Assembly (NCBI GenBank): GCA_026389735.1
Contig: JAPLHH010000061.1
Location: forward strand, 1 to 20,614
Direction: 5' to 3'
Source of the DNA: Chloroflexota bacterium
GTDB taxonomy: Bacteria > Chloroflexota > Dehalococcoidia > GIF9 > UBA5620
DNA length: 20,614 bases
This document shows, piece after piece, positions 7,693 to 15,498 of this stretch (positions are counted from its first letter, which is position 1; each line of letters begins with the position of its first letter). The notes below the pieces were generated by a model. It did no database searches. It was given only the letters and a program-made list of their open reading frames with translations, and was not told the DNA's origin. The position numbers and the translations under genes were made by a program.

Positions 7693-7747
7693 TACCAGAC
7701 AAAACTGTTACTCAGGCGGGACCAAAAAGTAGGAGGTAGAACTGGCT

Positions 7748-9091
7748 ATGGTTACGGAAGAGAAAAAGAAGGTAATAAACCGCTTGAAATCAATGTATCC
7801 GCTTCGAGCCAAGATAACTGAGACCTATCTCAAGAGCGCCGAAGCTATCAAGGCAGGCAAGCCCGCCGTCTGGGCTATGCTCAACTTTTACTCCGGCGAC
7901 CCCATACTCAAGGCTATGGATGTGGAAGTGGTCTATCCGGAAAATTATGGTGCCGTCGCCGCAGCTATGGGCGTTGCCCAGCAATACCTGGAACAGGCGT
8001 ATGCCGATGGCTTTCCCACGCATCTCTGCGGATACAGTCTGGCCAGCCTCGGTTATACGTCGAGGATGATGAGGGAATTCAAAGGCGAGGTACCGCCAGA
8101 GGCACCCCTCGGAGGCATGCCGAAGCCATTATTCCTGCTGTCCTCATCTGCTATCTGCGATGCCAGGTACAAGTGGTTCCAGGCATTAGGCCGTTACATG
8201 GATGTCCCGGTATGGCCACTGGAAGCACCCAGCCCCGGAGCAAAAGAGTTCTTCATCGAAGGTGCTTTCGAAGCAATGGTTGACATGGGAGTCAAGCACC
8301 TCAGGGATTTCGTCGCCTTCGTCGAACGCATGCTGGGCAAGAAAATGGACTGGGCCAGGCTAGATGAGACGGTTAACCTCATGATAGAGGTAAACCGCGT
8401 ATGGTATGAGGTGAATGAGCTGCGCAAGGCAAAACCGTGCCCGATGCACGCCAGGGACTTCTGGAGCGCCATGTCGCCAGCCCTGTTCCTGGCGGGCGAC
8501 CCCCAGAATTCATTGCAGTGCTTTAAAGATATGTACGTTGAGGTCAAAGATAGGGTGAACAATCACATAGGAGCTATACTCGAGGAGAAATACCGGTTGG
8601 TATTCGCTGAGCTTCCGCCCTGGCATAGCTTAGGCTTTTTTGACAAACTGGCTGAGAGAGGGTGGAACTTCGTCATCGAAAGCTTCGGTTATCATCCACC
8701 TATACCTCTTGACCTGAGTGACATCAGTGACCCGCTGGAACGAATCACCAGATTTAGCCTCCAGTTTTTTGCTGGCTATAATAAAGAAGCCCGGCAACAG
8801 AATGTGCTCGGTGGCTCCTTCGCCTATCCCTATCTGAAATATGCCAGAGAATGGAAGTGCGATGGGGCAATGCTTCATCCCCTTATCAGCTGCCGCAGCG
8901 CCTCGACGCACCTGCCTTACGTGGCAAACATGCTCATGGACAAGCTGAGTGTGCCCTCTCTAACTATCGAAGGAGACATAGTAGACCTCAGATTGTTCAA
9001 CCCGGAAGACGCCTTAGCTAAGGCAGAGCCCTTTGAGGAGACCATGGAGCACTACAGAAGAGTGAGAAAACAGAAAGGCTTCGACTGGTAA
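7748..9091 (+). CDS. 2-hydroxyacyl-CoA dehydratase/benzoyl-CoA reductase subunit (BcrB/HgdB-like)
   Basis: One Fe-S subunit of the 2-hydroxyacyl-CoA dehydratase superfamily, which uses an ATP-activated electron to dehydrate 2-hydroxyacyl-CoA or, in class I benzoyl-CoA reductase, to reduce the aromatic ring. At 447 residues it matches the larger subunit. Visible marks are CGYSLASLG (94-102), SSSAICDARYKW (132-143), HPLISCRSAS (377-386) and SLTIEGDIVDLR (404-415). C94, C137 and C382 are the likely 4Fe-4S ligands. The start is an ATG with AGGAGG 11 nt upstream. The partner subunit follows after 36 bases, then two activators. The specific substrate is not determined; homologues include HgdB, FldC and BcrB types, and the four-gene set with two activators leans towards the Bcr type. 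Confidence 0.85.
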   Translation: MVTEEKKKVINRLKSMYPLRAKITETYLKSAEAIKAGKPAVWAMLNFYSGDPILKAMDVEVVYPENYGAVAAAMGVAQQYLEQAYADGFPTHLCGYSLASLGYTSRMMREFKGEVPPEAPLGGMPKPLFLLSSSAICDARYKWFQALGRYMDVPVWPLEAPSPGAKEFFIEGAFEAMVDMGVKHLRDFVAFVERMLGKKMDWARLDETVNLMIEVNRVWYEVNELRKAKPCPMHARDFWSAMSPALFLAGDPQNSLQCFKDMYVEVKDRVNNHIGAILEEKYRLVFAELPPWHSLGFFDKLAERGWNFVIESFGYHPPIPLDLSDISDPLERITRFSLQFFAGYNKEARQQNVLGGSFAYPYLKYAREWKCDGAMLHPLISCRSASTHLPYVANMLMDKLSVPSLTIEGDIVDLRLFNPEDALAKAEPFEETMEHYRRVRKQKGFDW

Positions 9092-9127
9092 GAACGCAAA
9101 CAATTCCAATTTAATGAGGTGTCAGCA

Positions 9128-10294
9128 ATGTCAGACAAAAGCAAAGGGCTGAGCAAAGTCCAGGAAATCTATCGAACCCGGTCACAAAGAGCTAAAGAAC
9201 TCAAGGCTGCAGGCAAAAAGATAATAGGCTATCCCTGCGTATATGTCCCTCTGGAAATGCTCACCGCCCTCGACCTAGTCCCATACCGGACATATGGAGA
9301 CATTAGAGAGGCAGTCACCGAGGCGGATAGAGCTTTGCCCACCTCGTTCTGCCCCATCATGCGCACCTGCCTCGATTGCGCCTTGAAAGGGAAAAACGAC
9401 TTCCTGGATGGTATGGTTAATGTCCACTCCTGTGACCCCCAGGAGAAGACAGCCCGCGTCTGGGAATCTTATACGGATTATCCTTACTTCCACTTCATCG
9501 ATATGCCCAGCACCGTTCGACCTGAAGCCATTGAATACTTCAAGTCACAACTGAACGACTTCAGGAAAACGCTGGAGGCCTTTACCGGACAGAAACTGTC
9601 TGCAGATAAGCTTAAGTCAGCCATCGAGGCTCATAATCAACAGCGCGCCCTGGTACAGCAATTATACGAGCTAACCAAGCCAGTCCCACCGCTTATCTCG
9701 GGGACAGAGCTCGTTCAGGTAGTAAAAGCGCTCATGAGCCTGCCTGTAGCTGAGGGGAATGACCTGCTAACTCAGGTTATCGGCGAGATAAAAAGCCGCA
9801 CCGATGCTCCCAAGAAGAAACCGGCACGGCTCCTTATCTGGAGCAGTACATTGGATGATACCGATATCATGCAGATATTTGAGGCTAAGGCAAATGTGGT
9901 AATGGATGAGACCTGCGGCGGCATCAGAGCTTACAGAGGCAGCGTAAAACTGACTGCCGACCCGTTAGATGGACTGGCTGATTACTATATGAAGGAGATC
10001 ACCTGCGCCCGCACCTTCAGACAGGCTACTCTCGGCGAGACCAAGAAAGACTATGCCAAAGACATCCAAAGCCGTTTCGGCTACCTCAAAGGCATCGTCA
10101 AAGAATGGAAAATCAACGGCGCCATATTGCTGCTCGTCAGATATTGTGACCCCTTTGCTTTTGAAATGCCGTCGCTCAAAGACTATCTCGACAGCATCGG
10201 CATTCCCAGCACCTACATAGAATATGATTACACCATGGGAGCTTTAGCCCCCTTAAGAACCAGGGTTGAAGCCTTCCTCGAGACAATCCGTTAA
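9128..10294 (+). CDS. 2-hydroxyacyl-CoA dehydratase/benzoyl-CoA reductase subunit (BcrC/HgdA-like)
   Basis: Second Fe-S subunit of the complex, 388 residues from the chosen start. The N-terminal segment PTSFCPIMRTCLDCALKG carries C75, C81 and C84; NVHSCDP places C102; DETCGG places C263; VRYCDPFAFEMP places C340. The C-terminal EYDYTMGALAPLRTRVEAF is typical of the family, and C75, C102/C263 and C340 are candidates for the 4Fe-4S ligands. A GTG at 9119 is in frame, but its own bases form part of the GAGGTG ribosome site (9116-9121) that sits 8 nt before the ATG at 9128, so ATG 9128 is preferred. It lies 36 bases after the larger subunit and 22 before the first activator. Substrate unknown. 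Confidence 0.85.
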   Translation: MSDKSKGLSKVQEIYRTRSQRAKELKAAGKKIIGYPCVYVPLEMLTALDLVPYRTYGDIREAVTEADRALPTSFCPIMRTCLDCALKGKNDFLDGMVNVHSCDPQEKTARVWESYTDYPYFHFIDMPSTVRPEAIEYFKSQLNDFRKTLEAFTGQKLSADKLKSAIEAHNQQRALVQQLYELTKPVPPLISGTELVQVVKALMSLPVAEGNDLLTQVIGEIKSRTDAPKKKPARLLIWSSTLDDTDIMQIFEAKANVVMDETCGGIRAYRGSVKLTADPLDGLADYYMKEITCARTFRQATLGETKKDYAKDIQSRFGYLKGIVKEWKINGAILLLVRYCDPFAFEMPSLKDYLDSIGIPSTYIEYDYTMGALAPLRTRVEAFLETIR

Positions 10295-10316
10295 GAACAT
10301 TTCTCCAGAGGTCAAC

Positions 10317-11159
10317 TTGTATTTCGCTGGCGTTGACATAGGTTCCACCATGACCAAGGTCGTGCTCATGGACACGGCTGACAGGATATTGTCCGCCATC
10401 AAAGGCCCTACTGGTCCTGAACATCGCCAGCTAGCCAATGAGGTGATGAGAATGGCACTGGAGCAAGCTAATTTGCAACTTGATGACATCCCTTACATCG
10501 TAGCCACAGGCTACGGGCGGGTAAATGTCCCTTTCGCTGACGACCAAATAACAGAGCTTTCCTGCCATGCCAGAGGAGTTTACAGCTTATTTCCCAATGT
10601 CAGAACTGCCATTGATATCGGCGGCCAGGATGCCAAGTGTATGAAGATAGAGAAAGGCAAACTAGTCGACTTCGTCATGAATGATAAATGCGCCGCCGGA
10701 ACTGGCCGGTTCCTAGAAGTCACCGCTGCCACCTTGGGTATCAGGCTGGAAGACATGGGGAACATCTCATTGAAATCTACAAAAAAAATCCAGGTAAGCA
10801 ACTTATGCACCATCTTTGCCCAGCAGGAGGTGGTAGCGCTTCTGTCTCGCGGGGAAAAGCTGGAAGATATCATAGCCGGACTTCACGATGCGCTGGCCAG
10901 CCGCGTGGCGGCACTGGCACGGCGGCTGAAAGTAGAACCTGATGTAGTGCTTACCGGAGGCGTAGCCAAGAATATCGGCATGGTTAAGGCGATGAAGGAA
11001 AACCTGGGCTGCGAACTCCTCGTCCCTGAAGAGCCGCTTCTCACCGGGGCGATTGGGGCTGCCATACTGGCAAAGGAAATCTATATGAAAGCAACCGCGG
11101 AAGGCGAGACCATATCGAAAAGGGCACGTCGCCTAGAGAAAGCCACCTTTTTCGGCTAG
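10317..11159 (+). CDS. ASKHA ATPase activator, HgdC/BcrA-like (Fe-S)
   Basis: An ATP-dependent electron activator of the BadF/BadG/BcrA/BcrD family, which feeds a low-potential electron to the dehydratase/reductase. Of 280 residues, DIGSTMTK (7-14) is the phosphate-1 loop, ATGYGR (63-68) follows, and DIGGQDAK (100-107) is the phosphate-2 motif. LTGGVAKN (212-219) is the adenosine-side motif. C125 (NDKCAAGTGRF) and C164 (SNLCTIFAQ) are the two cysteines that in HgdC jointly hold one 4Fe-4S cluster between protomers. A longer frame begins at TTG 10266 inside the previous gene, but TTG 10317 is preferred: AGAGG (10307-10311) precedes it by 5 nt and the protein then starts right before the first ASKHA strand. 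All catalytic motifs are intact. Confidence 0.87.
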   Translation: MYFAGVDIGSTMTKVVLMDTADRILSAIKGPTGPEHRQLANEVMRMALEQANLQLDDIPYIVATGYGRVNVPFADDQITELSCHARGVYSLFPNVRTAIDIGGQDAKCMKIEKGKLVDFVMNDKCAAGTGRFLEVTAATLGIRLEDMGNISLKSTKKIQVSNLCTIFAQQEVVALLSRGEKLEDIIAGLHDALASRVAALARRLKVEPDVVLTGGVAKNIGMVKAMKENLGCELLVPEEPLLTGAIGAAILAKEIYMKATAEGETISKRARRLEKATFFG

Positions 11160-11174
11160 AAACTTAAAAGCAGT

Positions 11175-11357
11175 GCCTATTGTCATTGCGAGGAGCATGA
11201 GCGACGTGGCAATCCCTGAGAAAGTTCTCTTCTGTTGGAGGGAAAGGAGCAAGCGATGGTGAAGCTGAAGCACCCCCTCCCTCTAACTCCCTCCCGCCAG
11301 GGGAGGGAGAACAAGAATGTCCTCTCCCTTGACGGGAGAGGACAAAGGTGAGGGTGA
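11175..11357. repeat. Cluster of dispersed palindromic repeats between the two activator genes
   Basis: This intergenic block contains three repeat units. The first is a dyad ATTGC (11185-11189) / GCAAT (11209-11213) in the phrase GTCATTGCGAGGAGC. Next is the hairpin CTCCCTCCC-GCCAG-GGGAGGGAG (11287-11309, 9 bp), then the hairpin CCTCTCCC-TTGAC-GGGAGAGG (11321-11341, 8 bp). The part at 11328-11357 matches the module upstream of tlyA (346-375). Its end, AGGGTG at 11351-11356, also serves as the ribosome site of the next gene. It splits the two activator genes, which would otherwise be adjacent. Confidence 0.7.
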
Positions 11358-11365
11358 AAGTATAA

Positions 11366-12148
11366 ATGGCTTGGTTCATGGGTATCGACATCGGCTCGGT
11401 ATACAGCAAGGGAGTCATAATTAGTGATTCCGAGCCTGCTGCTCACTCTGCAATCCTTTCCGGAGCCAATTACCAGACAGCAGCCGAGACGATAAGGCAG
11501 GAGCTCCTGAAGCAAGTTAATCTGGCTCAGAGCGATATAACCGATACTGTGGCAACCGGGACTGGCGCTGGCAATGTCCCTTTCGCCAGCCGACAAGTCA
11601 GTGACATAGTCTGCACTGCCAGAGGTATAAACAGCATCTTCCCCCAAGTTAAGACAGCGATCGAAGCAGCGGGGCAGTCCACCAAGGTGATACGCATAAA
11701 TGAACAGGGAATGGTGACCAATTTTACCGTCAGCGAAAGATGCGCTGCCGGCAGTGGCCGGTTTATTGAAGTCATCGCCAACGTGCTGCGAATAGATTTA
11801 AAGGACTTCGGCTCGCTTTCTCTCAAGTCCAAGAACCCCATCACCTTCGGCACCGGTTGTGCTGTCTTTGGCGAATCAGAGGCTATCACCAGAGTCACCG
11901 AAGGCATCCCTAAAGAGGACATCGCCGCCGGAGTCAATAAAGCCCTAGCTAGTAAGATCTCCTCACTGGTCAAGAAGATTAAGCTGGAGCAGCCATGCGC
12001 TATCTGCGGCGGTGGCGCTCTCAATGTCGGCCTCGTCAAGACTGTAGAACAAGAACTGAATATACAGCTCCTGGTGCCCCCCCACCCACAAATCATCACC
12101 GCCCTAGGTGCCGCCGTAATCGCCAGAACCCCCAGTCCGAAAGCATAA
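11366..12148 (+). CDS. Second ASKHA activator subunit, BcrD-like, degenerate ATPase motif
   Basis: A 260-residue paralogue of the preceding activator. The phosphate-1 loop DIGSVYSK (8-15) and the two Fe-S cysteines C126 (ERCAAGSGRF) and C165 (GTGCAVFGE) are kept. In the phosphate-2 motif, however, DIGGQD of the neighbour is EAAGQS (100-105), so both aspartates are lost. CGGGALNVGL (214-223) corresponds to the adenosine motif. The likely role is the partner of the intact activator in a heterodimer, as BcrA and BcrD are in class I benzoyl-CoA reductase; whether it still hydrolyses ATP is doubtful. The ATG has AGGGTG 9 nt upstream, supplied by a repeat element. Last gene of the dehydratase set. 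Confidence 0.82.
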   Translation: MAWFMGIDIGSVYSKGVIISDSEPAAHSAILSGANYQTAAETIRQELLKQVNLAQSDITDTVATGTGAGNVPFASRQVSDIVCTARGINSIFPQVKTAIEAAGQSTKVIRINEQGMVTNFTVSERCAAGSGRFIEVIANVLRIDLKDFGSLSLKSKNPITFGTGCAVFGESEAITRVTEGIPKEDIAAGVNKALASKISSLVKKIKLEQPCAICGGGALNVGLVKTVEQELNIQLLVPPHPQIITALGAAVIARTPSPKA

Positions 12149-12171
12149 ACCAACGTGTAAGTAATGCGAGT

Positions 12172-12202
12172 CTTATAGCTATTGTCGTGCAATAGCCATA
12201 AG
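12172..12202 (+). other. Imperfect hairpin after the dehydratase operon
   Basis: CTTAT-A-GCTATTG (12172-12184) pairs with CAATAGC-C-ATAAG (12190-12202), giving 12 pairs and one mismatch around a TCGTG loop. It begins 23 bases after the stop of the second activator. No T-run follows, so a terminator role is only possible; it abuts the composite repeat at 12203. Confidence 0.5.
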
Positions 12203-12259
12203 GGGTATGCCTAGAGCATCGGCTCTAGGCACGATTGGAGCCGATGCTCCAATCTACCC
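12203..12259. repeat. Composite twin-hairpin inverted repeat with complementary hairpins
   Basis: Outer arms GGGTA (12203-12207) / TACCC (12255-12259) enclose GCCTAGAGC-ATCG-GCTCTAGGC (12209-12230) and GATTGGAGC-CGAT-GCTCCAATC (12233-12254), both perfect 9-bp stems with 4-base loops. GAGCATCGGCTC in the first is the exact reverse complement of GAGCCGATGCTC in the second, so the two hairpins can also pair with each other. Same plan as the elements at 1183, 6054 and 7586 with quite different stems. Confidence 0.8.
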
Positions 12260-12358
12260 AAGGCTCACCCATAAGCCAACACATGTAAATGAAGGGGCTT
12301 CCGGCTTTGAAGAAGGTCAATGGCAATGAAATTCAGCCGTCAGGGCATTGATGAAATG

Positions 12359-12367
12359 TGTTAGAAT
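12359..12367 (+). promoter_or_regulatory. Possible extended -10 promoter of the ubiquitin-like operon
   Basis: TGTTAGAAT is an extended -10 (TGn + TAGAAT). No good -35 lies at 16-18 bases. Transcription would start near 12374, with GGAGG at 12387-12391 ahead of the first gene. The 12260-12358 part shows nothing else I can name. Confidence 0.35.
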
Positions 12368-12397
12368 AGTCGCAAGTTACGCAGACGGAGGGTGATG

Positions 12398-13813
12398 GTG
12401 AGATTCATTCTGCTGATTTTGGTTGCTATCGTGGTTTTGGGATTATTAACGATAGGTTCCACGGTTGCGCCATGCCAAGCCACCACCTTTAATTGCTCTG
12501 CAAACGGAGCTACTCCCATAATCACAAATGCCACTTTATTCAGCGGGGAAACCGACCCCAGCAAAGTCGCTTTCCAAACATCATACCTTTCCCTATCACT
12601 CAGGACAGACAAGCCGGTATATTTGACCGGTGAGATCATAAATATCACCGTCAGCACAAGCGTAAGCAATACTCATGTTCGTTTGCTGGCTCAGCTTTCA
12701 GGTGGTTACCAGGAAACAATCGGCAACTTCACTACAAGCGGAATGCATACGCTCTCGTGGCCGGCACCAGCAACATCAGGACAGGTAAGATTCACCTGCG
12801 AAGGCGAAGCTTTAGTGCAAGTATGGAGCACCTGCACCACATATGTATGTGTCGACGAAGATTGTCGGTGGGAGAATTATCCCTGTGTCCGGTCGATGTC
12901 AGTCACGGGCAATGCTTTCACCGACATTCGCGTTTTCAGCCGGGCGACGTCCATATCAGGCCACGTAGTTGATACCAATCAGCGGCCGGTCCCCGGGGCA
13001 ACTGTCTATACCCTTAATTCTGGACAGAGCACAACGGCAAACAACAATGGCTATTATGAATTCAACTCCTACCAGCTTGGTAACAATTACACTTTGATTA
13101 ACCAGATACCTACGGTTACAGAAACTGTGTCTGTTGAGGCAATCGCCTGTGAACCACAGCCGGGTAAAACTGTACAAGTCCAGGCCGAGCGCGGTGCTAC
13201 CGATGTCAACTTCACCTTAAAGCGTTATTTCTATCCACCAGCCATTGATTTATCGGAGTTCACCTTCGACGCTTTTCCCGGTTGGGAAGACGCCAAGGAA
13301 CCCTATACATGGCAGAATATCTTGGGGATTACCATTGACGGGCCGGTGGAGCCGATAAAGTTGCTTTATGGAGCTAAAGAGGTATCACCCCCGCTGTTCA
13401 ATATCGACAATAAAAAGCTGTACCTCATCACTAAACTGGAATTTGGCCGCTATTTCCTGGAATTAAAAGGCGCTCAAAATACCGAATATATAGTTGCTGC
13501 TGCTACAACCTTGAACAGCTATTACTTCGAGCCAGTGAGCGTAAGCGGAAGAATTGAAGCCAAAGATAGCCAGCGTCTTAGACTCATGCTCGAGCCTGAC
13601 AAGATGGAACTGAAGGTCATTAAGCCACCTCCTTTGCTTCTCATCATCATTCCAACCATTGTTGGGCTTGTCGGTGGCCTCGTAGCTGCCTACTTTCTTA
13701 CCGGTGGAAAATTCCGGGGCCTGAAATTGCCACGGCTGAGGAAGACAACTCAGGGAAAGGCTCGAGAAAAGACCCGAAGAGAAGGCCGAGGTAAGAGAGG
13801 TAAAAAGAAGTAG
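12398..13813 (+). CDS. Surface-anchored Ig-like protein with C-terminal membrane anchor and basic tail
   Basis: About 471 residues, no enzyme motifs, specific function not recognised. It has an N-terminal hydrophobic signal/anchor (about 2-26), then extracytoplasmic beta-rich domains. One contains DKPVYLTGEIINITV (71-85), which resembles macroglobulin MG2-like strands. A carboxypeptidase-regulatory-like domain follows (about 185-245, with SGHVVDTNQRPVPGATV). A membrane helix (about 412-435) ends in a strongly basic cytosolic tail of about 38 residues. Cysteines at 134, 146, 151, 156 and 163 suggest disulfides outside the cell. In-frame starts at 12392 (GTG), 12395 (ATG) and 12398 (GTG) compete; GGAGG (12387-12391) fits 12398 best. 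The JAMM gene follows after 35 bases, so it probably belongs to that operon as a surface sensor, substrate or scaffold (inference). Confidence 0.7.
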   Translation: MRFILLILVAIVVLGLLTIGSTVAPCQATTFNCSANGATPIITNATLFSGETDPSKVAFQTSYLSLSLRTDKPVYLTGEIINITVSTSVSNTHVRLLAQLSGGYQETIGNFTTSGMHTLSWPAPATSGQVRFTCEGEALVQVWSTCTTYVCVDEDCRWENYPCVRSMSVTGNAFTDIRVFSRATSISGHVVDTNQRPVPGATVYTLNSGQSTTANNNGYYEFNSYQLGNNYTLINQIPTVTETVSVEAIACEPQPGKTVQVQAERGATDVNFTLKRYFYPPAIDLSEFTFDAFPGWEDAKEPYTWQNILGITIDGPVEPIKLLYGAKEVSPPLFNIDNKKLYLITKLEFGRYFLELKGAQNTEYIVAAATTLNSYYFEPVSVSGRIEAKDSQRLRLMLEPDKMELKVIKPPPLLLIIIPTIVGLVGGLVAAYFLTGGKFRGLKLPRLRKTTQGKAREKTRREGRGKRGKKK

Positions 13814-13848
13814 AGCAAAGGCACAGGTGAAGGCGGAGACAAAGGCTG

Positions 13849-15498
13849 ATGAACAGAAGCGGCGGCAAGGCAAGCTTGAGGGTCTGGGGAAGCCCTGAAG
13901 ATAGCAAAGTCGTTATCTATATAGACAAACAAGCCTACGATGATATTCATCGGCACGGGGCAGCCAACCCTCAGCGAGAGGTAGTCGGTATCCTCCTGGG
14001 CAACGTCTCCGAAGACAGCACCGGCACATATCGGGTTGATATAGTCGGCATCGTTAAATCGGATTCTGCTCCCGGGAATCAGACTCAGGCGCAGTTCACT
14101 CATGAGGTCTGGCTACAGCTTGTAGAATCAGCTCAGAGAAACTATCCCAACCAGAAAGTTGTCGGCTGGTACCATACACACCCCGGATTTGGCGCTTTCA
14201 TGTCCGATGATGACATAAATTCCCATCGCGTTGCTTTTTCACACCCCTGGCACGTAGCTGCCGTGTGTGATCCCATAAAAAATAAGCTCTGCTTTTTCGG
14301 TTGGGACGGCTCAGAAATAAAGACAATCAAGGGCTTCTACACCTACGAAGTCCCGGTGAAGGAACCAAAGCCGTTACCTCGCCCAGAGAGGATGGCACCA
14401 TCGCAAAGGAAGATACCTGCTTTCCTTATACCTGTTCTGGCACTCTTTCTGGCTCTGTTTACTATTGTAGGACTTGCCTTAACCGTCTGGTTGCCGGGCG
14501 ACCAGGGGAAAACAAGCCAGCCGCCGTTCAAAGATTTTCCAGCTGCCGTCGTCTCGTTCCGCAATGAGGGAAAAGGGGAAGTATATCATTATTATTTGAT
14601 TCAAAAGAACAGTGAGGTCTGGCGTCACACACTGAACAAGCCTGAGCCGTGGGATAAGGAGAAATCCTTACCCATCGCTTTAACGGAGATTGTGGAACAA
14701 CCCACTGCTAGTACGCAAAATGACAGCGGTGACACTATCGGTGTCCTAAAAATGCAAGCTAAAGATGAAGCTGGGAAGCTTTGGATCTTGAGCACTTCGA
14801 TTAGCAACACCGGCGAGATTACAGAGTGGCAAAAAACGGAGCCAACCACAACACCGCCAGCAGGCATTTCGCTTTCCGTCTCTGAGAAGTATTTGTTCTT
14901 TGGCACAACCAAAAACACGATACCCTTACAACTATCCTTCGCCGGTAGCGGAAACCCCTCTTGGCGCATTTCATCTAGTGCGACTGGGATAAAGGTGGAC
15001 AAAGAATCTGGCGTCGGTAATGCTACCATCAACGTTACGGTGCAGCGTAGCGAGCTCAGCCCGGGAGATCACATGGATAAAATCATCTTCAGTTATGACG
15101 ATGACAAAAGGACAGAGGAGGTGCTCACCTTCGTTACAGTCGTTTCAGTAACCGAACCGGTGCCAGCAGGAGCAAGCTTCAGGATTATTTCTGTGAAAGA
15201 TAGGAGCGACGACGGAAAAATCGCACGGGATGGCGAGGAAATTCTAGTTCAGGTACAGAATAGGGGGCAAAGTTCTGGTAGGGCCGAGGTTTCGATTGGT
15301 TCTAGCGAGAATTTTGCTATCTTGGAGTCACCTGAAGCTCAAGAATTAAAGCCTAACAAAGAATTTACCTTTGTATTCCGGCTTAAACCCAAGACTATGA
15401 GAAGTGGACTCAGTGAGAGCTTAGTCTTTAAGGTAAAAAATTCAACTTCAACTACCGATGAATATGATGAAGAATCAGAACGTTTCTTCGTACCATAG
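13849..15498 (+). CDS. Membrane-anchored JAMM/MPN+ isopeptidase with extracytoplasmic Ig-like region
   Basis: A 549-residue protein whose N-terminal domain (about 20-165) is a JAB/MPN+ metalloprotease, the family that removes ubiquitin or ubiquitin-like proteins from targets. The zinc motif is complete: E44 (REVVGILLG), H109 and H111 in YHTHPGFGAFMSDDD, S119 and D122. A proline-rich linker leads to one membrane helix (about 190-214). Basic residues before it predict that the JAMM domain is cytosolic and the rest is outside. The outer part contains a beta-sandwich resembling BACON-type repeats (about 338-432) and another Ig-like stretch (about 442-535). The ATG lacks a strong ribosome site. 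The 3' end overlaps the E1 gene by 41 bases, showing tight coupling. Deubiquitinase-like activity is inferred from the family; Mov34-type JAMM proteins also exist in phage and sulfur-carrier pathways, but the E1/E2/RING context argues for conjugate processing. Confidence 0.88.
   Translation: MNRSGGKASLRVWGSPEDSKVVIYIDKQAYDDIHRHGAANPQREVVGILLGNVSEDSTGTYRVDIVGIVKSDSAPGNQTQAQFTHEVWLQLVESAQRNYPNQKVVGWYHTHPGFGAFMSDDDINSHRVAFSHPWHVAAVCDPIKNKLCFFGWDGSEIKTIKGFYTYEVPVKEPKPLPRPERMAPSQRKIPAFLIPVLALFLALFTIVGLALTVWLPGDQGKTSQPPFKDFPAAVVSFRNEGKGEVYHYYLIQKNSEVWRHTLNKPEPWDKEKSLPIALTEIVEQPTASTQNDSGDTIGVLKMQAKDEAGKLWILSTSISNTGEITEWQKTEPTTTPPAGISLSVSEKYLFFGTTKNTIPLQLSFAGSGNPSWRISSSATGIKVDKESGVGNATINVTVQRSELSPGDHMDKIIFSYDDDKRTEEVLTFVTVVSVTEPVPAGASFRIISVKDRSDDGKIARDGEEILVQVQNRGQSSGRAEVSIGSSENFAILESPEAQELKPNKEFTFVFRLKPKTMRSGLSESLVFKVKNSTSTTDEYDEESERFFVP

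Noticed and set aside
7618..7821. A 67-codon plus-strand open frame before the dehydratase subunit
   Set aside because: It covers a repeat element and the promoter, overlaps the start of the well-supported gene at 7748 in another frame, and its translation has no protein-like pattern.
9119..9127. GTG at 9119 as the start of the second dehydratase subunit
   Set aside because: Its bases are part of the GAGGTG ribosome site that is properly spaced from the ATG at 9128.
10266..10316. TTG at 10266 as the start of the first activator
   Set aside because: It lies inside the previous gene and adds 17 residues before the first ASKHA strand; TTG 10317 has a good AGAGG site 5 nt upstream.
11183..11647. 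A 154-codon minus-strand frame between and over the activator genes
   Set aside because: It is the antisense of the palindromic repeats and of the second activator's N-terminal codons; the translation is low complexity in its repeat part.
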